From Rikenella sp031551865 (GTDB lineage Bacteria; Bacteroidota; Bacteroidia; Bacteroidales; Rikenellaceae): DNA of 64,000 nucleotides. The notes beneath the pieces are model-generated. The model ran no database searches. It saw only the letters and a program-made list of their open reading frames with translations, and was not told the origin of the DNA. Positions 16,096 to 23,254 of this stretch are shown one piece after another. The DNA is taken from NCBI GenBank assembly GCA_031551865.1, contig JAVBMY010000005.1:1-64000 (forward strand). Reading direction: 5' to 3'. The number at the start of each line of letters is the position of its first letter. The stretch's first letter is position 1. Position numbers and translations under genes: made by a program.

Positions 16096-17382
16096 ATGCG
16101 TAAATCGATTCATATGTTATTCCCTGCTTCACGGCGATTCGTAGCGGTACTTTCCGGGCTTCTGATGACGGCAATTCCCGTCGGCCGCGCCCAGAACGGC
16201 AAAGTCTCGTTGCCGGGACGCGAGATGTCGGTCAAAGAGGCTTTCCGTGAAATCAAAACCCAGACCGGGCTCGGTTTCCTGTACAGCAGTTCGTTCGACG
16301 TATCGCGGAAAGTGCAGGCCTCGGCCAACCAGGCCCCCATCTCCGAGGTGATGCCGCGGCTGCTCGCCGGCAGCGGATATACCTATACCGTAGACAGCAG
16401 ATACGTTGTCCTGGTCCCCGAGAATGAACCTGCCGCCGGGGTGCCGCAACAAAGCCGCATCGAAGGCACCGTGGTAAACCACGAAACCGGGGCGCCGATC
16501 GGCGATGCCGTAGTGCGGGTTCTCGGGACAAGCACCACCGTCACCGCCGGCAAAAACGGACAGTACCGGATCGAAGGTCTTCCGGCCGGAAACTACGTGT
16601 TGCAATTCTCGTCGCCAAGCCTCGGCATCAACCAGTTCCAGGAGATCCGCGTAGCGCCGGGCGACCGTAAGGTCAATGTAACGCTCGACCCTCAGAATGA
16701 CCAGGCGAACAATGAAAGCGGCCTGTACGAACTGATCCCCGATCCCGAAAACATCCTGGTCACCCCGGCCGAGAACAACCGGGTGAACGACCGTTACCTC
16801 AACAGCTACGGCAATGCGGGCGGACAAACCTATATCTTCACCGGCTACGACAACGCGGCCCGCAGCTACCAGCCGAAGGTCGCCGTCAAGACCAACCTGC
16901 TCTACTGGGCCACCACCTCGCCGAACGTCAGCCTCGAAGTCTATCTGGGGCCCCGTTGGACTCTCGACTTGTTCGCCGGCTACAACCCCTGGAAATTCAG
17001 CGGCGGAGCCAGCCTGCGCCACTGGATGGTGCAACCGGGCGTGAGGTATTGGTTCTGCAACGCCTTCGAGCGCCATTTTGTCGGCCTGCACGGCATTTAC
17101 GGCCGTTACAACGTAGGCAGCATGGCCGAGTGGTCGTTCGCTCCCAAGTCTTTGCAACAATACACCTACAAAGGCTTTGGCTACGGCGCAGGCGTGTCGT
17201 ACGGCTACCACCTGCCGATGGGCAAGCGCTGGGGCTGGGAATTCGAAGTCGGTGCGGGCTGGATACACCTCGACTACGACAAATACGAGTGCAACGGCTG
17301 CCGCACACTCGTGGGCCATGCCAAACGCGACTACTTCGGGCTCACGAAAGCCTCGGTATCGCTGATCTTCATGATTAACTAA
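16096..17382 (+). CDS. STN / carboxypeptidase-regulatory-like / DUF3575 outer-membrane protein (locus II)
   Basis: A 428-residue exported protein, orthologous in layout to the 10139-11512 product. A signal peptide is followed by an STN-like domain (MSVKEAFREIKTQTGLGFLY, about 43-105). Next come a CarboxypepD_reg-like domain (EGTVVNHETGAPIGDAVVRV, about 120-200) and a DUF3575 domain from AVKTNLLYW (about 262), with FCNAFERHFVGLHGIYGRY and the cysteine pair CNGC near the end. It starts 13 bp after fecR, so the STN domain may signal to FecR in the periplasm. The DUF3575 barrel could sense or accompany pilus assembly at the outer membrane; neither role is proven. Similarity to the locus I copy is strongest in the DUF3575 part. 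Confidence 0.87.
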   Translation: MRKSIHMLFPASRRFVAVLSGLLMTAIPVGRAQNGKVSLPGREMSVKEAFREIKTQTGLGFLYSSSFDVSRKVQASANQAPISEVMPRLLAGSGYTYTVDSRYVVLVPENEPAAGVPQQSRIEGTVVNHETGAPIGDAVVRVLGTSTTVTAGKNGQYRIEGLPAGNYVLQFSSPSLGINQFQEIRVAPGDRKVNVTLDPQNDQANNESGLYELIPDPENILVTPAENNRVNDRYLNSYGNAGGQTYIFTGYDNAARSYQPKVAVKTNLLYWATTSPNVSLEVYLGPRWTLDLFAGYNPWKFSGGASLRHWMVQPGVRYWFCNAFERHFVGLHGIYGRYNVGSMAEWSFAPKSLQQYTYKGFGYGAGVSYGYHLPMGKRWGWEFEVGAGWIHLDYDKYECNGCRTLVGHAKRDYFGLTKASVSLIFMIN

Positions 17383-17401
17383 CCCTGCCCCCTACCCGAC
17401 A

Positions 17402-18832
17402 ATGAAACTACGCAAGTTATTCCCCCTGATACTCCTGGCCCTGTCGGGCGTGGCCGCCACCCACGCCCAGCGCGTGGCGGTACAAGCCCCCCGCTACACC
17501 ATCGAGGGCGACCAGTTGAGCCTGCAGGCCGAAGTAGTGGCTTCGGGCCTCGAAGTCAAAGGCAACGACTCGTACCGGCTCGAAATTTACATCGAAAACA
17601 ACGGGCAACGCCTGTTGCTTCCGGCCGTGGTCTACACCGGAGCGATGCGCGGACGGTTCGACGCCCGCCGCGAAGCCCTCTCGCACGAGTTCATCCTCGA
17701 ACCCTACCACACCTACCGTAAAGTCAGCGCCGACCAGACTTACACGCTGGATTACCGCGTCACCCTCCCCTACTACCTGTGGATGGAACACGGCACGGTG
17801 AGATACCGGCTCCTGCAATACGGCTGCAGCGGCGAAACCGCCGTCATGAACGGTTGTCTGGCCGAAGACCTGAACTACCGCTGGCACGCCCGGACGGAAC
17901 TTTACGAACAGATGGTCAGCTTCCTGACCCCGCAGGCCGAAGAGGTGAAAGCCCGCACCGGCTCACTGACGCTCAACATAGGCTATCCGGTAAACGTGTA
18001 CGCCGTCCGCCCCGAATTCGGCGAAAACGCCAAAGAATTACAGCGGGTCGACTCGTTGATGGGAGCCATCCTCGGCAACCCACTGGTCTTCGTCGGCGGC
18101 ATCAATATCGTGGGTTACGCCTCGCCCGAAGGCAGCTACGACCGGAACCAACTGCTGGCCAAAGGCCGCGCCAACGGATTCCACGATTATCTGAAAGGGA
18201 AATACGACCTGAAAGGCATCCAGACCAACGTCCTGTGGATCGCCGAAGACTGGGACGGCGCCCTGCGGATCGCCAACCAAAAGCAAATCCCCCTGCGCGG
18301 CGACCTGGCGACCGTGATCCGCGACACCCCGTCGTTCGAAGCCCGCAAACGGATCCTGGCCGACATCGCCGGAGGAGCGCTCTACCGCCGCCTGCTCGAC
18401 GAGATCTTCCCGCTCCTGCGCCGCATCGAGCTGAACGTGAATTACGTGGTAGCCCCCCTGTCGGACAGCGAAGCCCGCGAACTGATCCGCACCCGCCCCG
18501 AACTGCTGAGCCTCGACGAGATGTTCCGCGTGGGCGCCCACTACCGCAACGACATACAACAGTACAGCGAGGTGTGCAAAATCGCCGCCCGGCAATACCC
18601 CGACGATTTCATCGCCAACCACAACGCGGCAGCCGCCTGCCTACTGAGCGGCGACCTCGGCGAGGCTTACCCCTACCTGATGAAAACCCAGCACGACCCC
18701 CGCTCCTACCTCAACATCGGCACCTACTATTACATCATGGGCGACGTCGAACGGGCCTCGGGTTATTTCCGCCGCGCCGCCGAGGCCGGCATCACCCAGG
18801 GTACCTCCAACCTTCAGTTGTTAAGCAAATAG
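17402..18832 (+). CDS. DUF3868 protein with OmpA-like and TPR-like regions (locus II)
   Basis: A 476-residue exported protein (signal peptide ending THA, about residue 22). It has an N-terminal DUF3868 region (about 25-180, with LLQYGCSGE), an OmpA-like middle (LTLNIGYPVNVYAVRPEFG, then IVGYASPEGSY near residue 240) and TPR-like helices at the C-terminus (YLNIGTYYYIMGDVERASGYF). It parallels the locus I protein at 8645-10114 along its whole length. It lies 19 bp after the DUF3575 gene and 4 bp before the anchor gene, so it is certainly in the same operon. The OmpA-like domain suggests a link between the pilus platform and the cell wall; this is inference. Confidence 0.87.
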   Translation: MKLRKLFPLILLALSGVAATHAQRVAVQAPRYTIEGDQLSLQAEVVASGLEVKGNDSYRLEIYIENNGQRLLLPAVVYTGAMRGRFDARREALSHEFILEPYHTYRKVSADQTYTLDYRVTLPYYLWMEHGTVRYRLLQYGCSGETAVMNGCLAEDLNYRWHARTELYEQMVSFLTPQAEEVKARTGSLTLNIGYPVNVYAVRPEFGENAKELQRVDSLMGAILGNPLVFVGGINIVGYASPEGSYDRNQLLAKGRANGFHDYLKGKYDLKGIQTNVLWIAEDWDGALRIANQKQIPLRGDLATVIRDTPSFEARKRILADIAGGALYRRLLDEIFPLLRRIELNVNYVVAPLSDSEARELIRTRPELLSLDEMFRVGAHYRNDIQQYSEVCKIAARQYPDDFIANHNAAAACLLSGDLGEAYPYLMKTQHDPRSYLNIGTYYYIMGDVERASGYFRRAAEAGITQGTSNLQLLSK

Positions 18833-18836
18833 ATTG

Positions 18837-19859
18837 ATGAAATCCATACGATACATAACCGCGCTGATCCTCGCCACCACAGGGCTGGTTTCCTGTAGCA
18901 TCGACGACGATCCGGTGTTGTGCACGAACAACGTCGAGATCACGTACCACTACAACCTCGAAAACACCAGTCAGGACAACGAGTTCACGAATTATGTCCA
19001 CACAGCGACCGAATACATATTCGACGACAAGGGAGTTTTGTTCAGGGTAAACGACCTGACGCTCGATGCCTGCACCGGCCAATATGTTTCAAAACAGGAT
19101 CTTCCGGCAGGCAAGTATTCGGTCCTTTTTATCGGCAACGATTCCGGCCTGAACGACACCGGCGACGCCCGGCTGGGCGGCGTGCGGCTGAACGAAACCC
19201 GCCGCGAAGACCTGCTACTTTCGCTACACGGTCCCGGCACGCACGCCAACCCGTGCAACAACGGCGACCGCCTGTACTACGGTTACCGTACGTTCTCGGT
19301 AGCTCCCGCCGGAACGAGCCTCGTGCGTGTCGATGCCGTGCATTCCCACCTGGTGCTCAAATACCGGGTGCATTGGAAAAACAATCCGCCCGCCCGGGGG
19401 CTCTACACGGCCTACCTCGACGGCATCCCCTCGCAGTACGGCCTGATGCCCGAGTACGTCTACGACGGCGCCGCCTGTTGCCTGCACGATCCGCAGCAAC
19501 ACGACCCCTATACGCAGGTCTGCACCTCGGTACGCCACCACATCCTGCGGGTCGGCCGGATGCACAACATCCTGTGCCACCACATCCAGTCGCCCATGAA
19601 CGGTAGCTTCGAGGTGCACGGCGAATTCGTGGCCTACCGGCTGCGGAACACCACCGCCGCCCGGATCAGCCTCTACAACAGCAACGGCACCCGCGTGATG
19701 AAAGAGATCGACCTGAGCAAGTATTTCCGCGAAAAAGGGATCGGGCTCGACGAAAACCTGAGACAGGAGTTCGCCCTCGATTTCCTGATCGACGGCGACC
19801 AGGTGATCGTGTCCGAGATCAACCTCGAAGACTGGGACGAAGGTGGGGTCATCCGGTAA
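18837..19859 (+). CDS. FimB/Mfa2-family fimbrial anchor lipoprotein (locus II)
   Basis: A 340-residue lipoprotein. The ATG at 18837 is used (MKSIRY); a TTG one codon earlier is also open. The lipobox cysteine starts CSIDDDPVLC, matching the short Cys-x7-8-Cys N-terminus of Mfa2-type anchors. The YSVLFIGNDSGLND strand and the final VSEINLEDWDEGG agree with the anchor family and with the locus I copy (VNDWVDGG). As in that copy there is no clear Lys/Arg-Ala maturation site. It should stay lipid-anchored and hold the pilus base. It is followed by a 339-bp gap with its own candidate promoter before the fimbrillin gene, so anchor and shaft may be transcribed at different levels. Confidence 0.83.
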   Translation: MKSIRYITALILATTGLVSCSIDDDPVLCTNNVEITYHYNLENTSQDNEFTNYVHTATEYIFDDKGVLFRVNDLTLDACTGQYVSKQDLPAGKYSVLFIGNDSGLNDTGDARLGGVRLNETRREDLLLSLHGPGTHANPCNNGDRLYYGYRTFSVAPAGTSLVRVDAVHSHLVLKYRVHWKNNPPARGLYTAYLDGIPSQYGLMPEYVYDGAACCLHDPQQHDPYTQVCTSVRHHILRVGRMHNILCHHIQSPMNGSFEVHGEFVAYRLRNTTAARISLYNSNGTRVMKEIDLSKYFREKGIGLDENLRQEFALDFLIDGDQVIVSEINLEDWDEGGVIR

Positions 19860-19954
19860 ATACGGGAAGCCCGGGAACACGGGAAGTCCCGAAAAGCTGA
19901 AAAAATCCGGAGAACCGGGAAAATGCTGGGATTCGGCAAAAATTTCACCCCCCG

Positions 19955-19985
19955 GCCTCCTTATTCCGGCCTGTCGGTCGCATTA
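19955..19985 (+). promoter_or_regulatory. 31-bp conserved motif upstream of the LRR fimbrillin, candidate ECF promoter
   Basis: Reads GCCTCCTTAT, TCCGGC, then GGTCGCATTA at its end. It matches the motif before the locus II fecR (14962-14992) and has the same 31-bp length as the locus I copy. It lies 213 bp before the fimbrillin ATG and would give a long leader with few G residues. Confidence 0.6.
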
Positions 19986-20029
19986 TAACAAAAGGGGGAT
20001 CAAATTCCGGCCGCCGGATACTACACTCG

Positions 20030-20198
20030 TCCGCCCGTCGTTTATGAACCATACCCCCCCGGGAAAAACAGCCGGAAAAACACAAGCCGCAGAAAATACC
20101 ACGACCGGAAAACAACCGAAACACACAAGACAACCAACCAATTCAACCGAAACACGCAAAATAACCAAACAACCAACCAATTCAACTAAAAACAACCT
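20030..20198 (+). promoter_or_regulatory. A/C-rich, G-poor leader with 17-bp direct repeat before the LRR fimbrillin
   Basis: The last 100 bp or so before the ATG have almost no G and contain CAACCAACCAATTCAAC twice (20131-20147 and 20170-20186, offset 39 bp). Such a leader would be nearly unstructured as RNA. Similar A/C-rich leaders precede the other fimbrillin genes in this window, most clearly at 42013-42184. Confidence 0.6.
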
Positions 20199-22271
20199 AT
20201 GAAAAAAATCCTGAACCTCGCACTGGCCGCCGCCCTGACCCTGGGCCTGACCTCGTGCACCAAAGAAAACCTCAGCAACAGCCCCGAGTCCGCGGGTGGC
20301 GTCGTGACCCTTGTGCTGAAAGGGATCAACCCCGGCGCAGTGACCTACGTGGCCTCTGAGACCGGCGAAAACGTCATGCAGAGCGTCGACATCTACCGCT
20401 TCCGGTACGTGAACGACGGCTCGGGTACCCTCTGTGAAGTGACCCCCGTCACCATCACTCCCACCAGCACGACCGTCACCGCTCGCCTCGAAAACCTGAG
20501 CGGCGGATCGACCGAGCAGTTCATCTACTATGTCGTGGCCAACGGCGCCGCGGCGGCGACCGAGCTCGGCGGCGTAGCGGCCGGGACGACCTCAGAAGCC
20601 GATTTCGTGGAACTGCTGACCAACTCGCAGGGCAACGCCCAGCTCACCACTCCCCTGTTGATGACCGGCAAATCGGACGTCGCCACCGGCACCACCGGCA
20701 GCGTGAACGTGACCGTGGTACGCCGCGTGGCCCGTTTCGACCTCGTGAACAACAACCCGAAGATCGTGATCAAGAACGTATTCGTTTCGGACGCCAAACT
20801 CAAGGGTAACGTCTTCGCCAACTTCGCCGGAACCCCCGTGATCCCGACCGGGTCGCTGGACGCCATCGACGCCACCGGCCTCACGTTCGTGACCGAAGGC
20901 ACCGACAACATCGCCAAGAGCGTGTTCTACCTCTACCCCACCCAGATCGGCACGGGTAAAACCCAGATCGCCATCGAGGCCAGCTACGACGGCGGCCCCG
21001 ACAAGCTCTACTACATCAAACCCGCTGCGGCCGCCCAGATCAAAGCCAACTCGCGCTACAAACTGATCGTGACCGAAAACCTCAACACCGTGGAAGTGGG
21101 CATCACCCCCGAAAGCGAATGGGACGACGACGCCGAATACGAATTCGAAGCCGGATCGCTCAAAGTCCTCAGCATAGTCAGAGAAACCGGTGCAAGCGAT
21201 TGGACGTTCGACATCGAGAATGCATGGATCCATGCACCTGCCGGTGCCTCATCAGGAGGAATCGAAATCTACGTATCCGCCCTCAGCGCCCAAGGTGTAA
21301 CTTATAGCATAATGGATGAATCAGGAACTCCTCCCTCCCACATGACAGGCAATAATCGTTCCGTAGCTGGCACGTTGACCTATGGCCAGGCTGCTTACAG
21401 CTGTAAGGTCGACTACGCCATGTCGACCTCTGGACCTGGAGCGGATTTCTCAGTGAAGATCAAAGTGGTTGACAACTCCAATCCCAACGAAGTCCTGTGG
21501 ATCACCATATCGAGCGAACCGCTGCCCCCCGTGGTGGTCGACATGTACGACCCCGCGAACAGCGGCAAATCCATCCGGGAAATCCTCGCCATACAAGGCG
21601 TGAACCCCGCCAATGTAAAAGAGATCAAACTGGTCGGCGAACTGGCCGAGAACTTCGACTACATTAACGACAACATGCCCAACCTCAAAGTACTTGACCT
21701 GGGCGAAGTGGTACTACCCTATGACGCCGGTAATATATATGTAGGGCATTCCTACCTCTACGGTACTCTCGCACAGTATTGGTCATATACCGGCCTTGAG
21801 AAAATTATCCTTCCCGAGGGACTGGAAGTAGTGGATCTCAGTTGGTGGGGGATCGGAGACGAACAATCCAGCAACGGAAACAGCCAACTCTTCCCCAATG
21901 TGAAAGAAGTGGTACTGCCCTCTACTGCGAAGAGACTGTCAGACAACTCGTTCCAAAACTTCTACTCGTTGACTACCATTACCATTCCCCAAAGTGTCAA
22001 TCATATCGAGCGCCGTGTATTCGAGAACTGCACCTCGCTGACCGAGGTCACCATACCCTCGAATGTGACCCATATAGAGGGCGGTACTTTGAGGGGTTGT
22101 ACTGCATTGCAAAAAGTGACTTTCCTCTGCGATTACAATTCCACCATCAACAGCTATCTTTTCGGTAACCCAGATCCCGACCACATCATCACGCTGAACG
22201 TGAGGAGTTCGCAACTCAACGCGTTCAAATCCGCGTTCGGAACCACCTGGTTCACCTACACCACCTTCTAA
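20199..22271 (+). CDS. Fimbrillin with C-terminal BspA-like leucine-rich repeats (locus II)
   Basis: A 690-residue lipoprotein (lipobox LTSC, Cys20). Residues 25-315 are fimbrillin-like (SVDIYRFRYVND, VTVVRRVARFDLVNN, IVIKNVFVSDAKLKG). Residues about 320-440 form a BACON-like beta domain. From about 495 to 660 there are LRR_5/BspA-type repeats (NLKVLDLGEVVLP, SLTTITIPQSVNHI, SLTEVTIPSNVTHI, ALQKVTFL). It is the only fimbrillin of locus II, so it may be shaft, tip or both; BspA-type repeats bind host or bacterial proteins in other Bacteroidales. The usual Lys/Arg-Ala maturation site after the lipobox is absent (the equivalent stretch reads VTYVASETG). Codon use is more AT-rich in parts of the BACON and LRR portions than in the N-terminal half, hinting that the C-terminus was acquired separately. 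Confidence 0.85.
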   Translation: MKKILNLALAAALTLGLTSCTKENLSNSPESAGGVVTLVLKGINPGAVTYVASETGENVMQSVDIYRFRYVNDGSGTLCEVTPVTITPTSTTVTARLENLSGGSTEQFIYYVVANGAAAATELGGVAAGTTSEADFVELLTNSQGNAQLTTPLLMTGKSDVATGTTGSVNVTVVRRVARFDLVNNNPKIVIKNVFVSDAKLKGNVFANFAGTPVIPTGSLDAIDATGLTFVTEGTDNIAKSVFYLYPTQIGTGKTQIAIEASYDGGPDKLYYIKPAAAAQIKANSRYKLIVTENLNTVEVGITPESEWDDDAEYEFEAGSLKVLSIVRETGASDWTFDIENAWIHAPAGASSGGIEIYVSALSAQGVTYSIMDESGTPPSHMTGNNRSVAGTLTYGQAAYSCKVDYAMSTSGPGADFSVKIKVVDNSNPNEVLWITISSEPLPPVVVDMYDPANSGKSIREILAIQGVNPANVKEIKLVGELAENFDYINDNMPNLKVLDLGEVVLPYDAGNIYVGHSYLYGTLAQYWSYTGLEKIILPEGLEVVDLSWWGIGDEQSSNGNSQLFPNVKEVVLPSTAKRLSDNSFQNFYSLTTITIPQSVNHIERRVFENCTSLTEVTIPSNVTHIEGGTLRGCTALQKVTFLCDYNSTINSYLFGNPDPDHIITLNVRSSQLNAFKSAFGTTWFTYTTF

Positions 22272-22330
22272 ACCGGCACCCGGGGCCTGAGCAGACCCGC
22301 TGTCTGCCGCTCCTTCCGGTCGCAGACCGA

Positions 22331-22358
22331 GCCCCCGCCCCACGGCGGGGGCTTTTTT
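22331..22358 (+). terminator. Rho-independent terminator after locus II
   Basis: A 9-bp stem of only G and C (GCCCCCGCC / GGCGGGGGC, loop CCAC) followed by TTTTTT, 60 bp after the fimbrillin stop codon. It should end the locus II transcript. Confidence 0.9.
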
Positions 22359-22432
22359 CGTTCCCCACCTTCCGTTACCGTGTCAGCACGGGCCGCGAAG
22401 GTGATCGCAGGGGGCCGTCAACGGACAGGAAC

Positions 22433-22542
22433 CGTCATTGCAAGGAACCGCAACAGTCATTGCGAGGTACCGTAGCAGATAAGTCCCTTCATTGAAAGGA
22501 GTTCCTCCGGCTTCGCTCAGGGTAAAACTCCCCGCAATGACG
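22433..22542. repeat. GTCATTGC-type repeat element
   Basis: CGTCATTGC (22433-22441), GTCATTGCGAGG (22456-22467) and a degraded TTCATTGAAAGG form a short direct series, closed by the inverted GCAATGACG at 22534-22542. Repeats beginning GTCATTGCGAGG are known as dispersed intergenic elements in several bacterial groups. No coding frame is plausible here. Confidence 0.6.
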
Positions 22543-22570
22543 AACTACCCCCCAAAAAAAATATAAAGAC

Positions 22571-22703
22571 TTATCCCTTTCAGGCTTGTTGTATCAGATT
22601 CGACCCGGCGCCCACCTCCCGAGCGCGCTGGGCGCCCGGGTCGCGGGTTGCGGAGCAACCCGAAGAAACTGATGCAAAGCGGCAGCAAGCCTGAAAGGGA
22701 TAA
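22571..22703. repeat. 133-bp element with 18-bp perfect terminal inverted repeats
   Basis: The ends TTATCCCTTTCAGGCTTG (22571-22588) and CAAGCCTGAAAGGGATAA (22686-22703) are perfect inverted repeats. Inside, ATCAG pairs with CTGAT, a long near-perfect GC stem joins 22600-22614 to 22629-22643, and CGGGTTGC-GGA-GCAACCCG forms a compact hairpin. The size and ends suggest a MITE-like element or a structured RNA. No transposase lies nearby. Confidence 0.65.
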
Positions 22704-22877
22704 TCCCGAAAATATATTCCTTCAGCTCCTGTTTCTTTTCCCCGTGTAAATTTTCTACTTTTGTTTTCTCGGGATTTCCGAAGAAGAGAGGGCTCTTAGC
22801 GGCCCCTTTTTTATTGTGCCGGGCCTTGTTCCCGCATCGGAAGGCGATCCCCTCACACTTGTAATTCTCTTGAAACA

Positions 22878-23087
22878 ATGAAAAAACGATGCCCGCGTTG
22901 TGGCTCGGAATTTGACTGCCGCAGCGGCGAACCCGGCGCCTGCCAATGCGAAGGCGTGCGACTGGGCCCGCATCAACGGGCGCATATCGCCGGACGCTAC
23001 CCGGACTGCCTGTGCCGCCGCTGCCTCGAACAGACCGCCCGCACCGTTCCGGACAACCAGGAAGATTCGCAACCCTCAAAAGCATAA
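22878..23087 (+). CDS. Small cysteine-rich CWC-type protein
   Basis: A 69-residue protein with eight cysteines arranged CPRCGSEFDC, then CQC, then CLCRRC. This spacing fits the cysteine-rich CWC family, thought to bind metal; no enzymatic role is established. No signal peptide is seen, so it is probably cytoplasmic. It stands alone on the plus strand between the repeat elements and the transporter gene at 23255, 167 bp away. Assignment rests on size and Cys pattern only. Confidence 0.65.
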   Translation: MKKRCPRCGSEFDCRSGEPGACQCEGVRLGPHQRAHIAGRYPDCLCRRCLEQTARTVPDNQEDSQPSKA

Positions 23088-23254
23088 AGCATGTCATCCC
23101 GGGTTTGCCGGGGAATCTTGCCCATGCCCCGGACAACCCCGTGACGGAACGCAGAGCAGCCATCCGGAATGGCAAATGAGCGGCATAACCCGCGGCCTAT
23201 TCGGGATGCCCTGAAGAACTTAGCTATAAAATCACCCAAAAACTCCCCCCTCTT

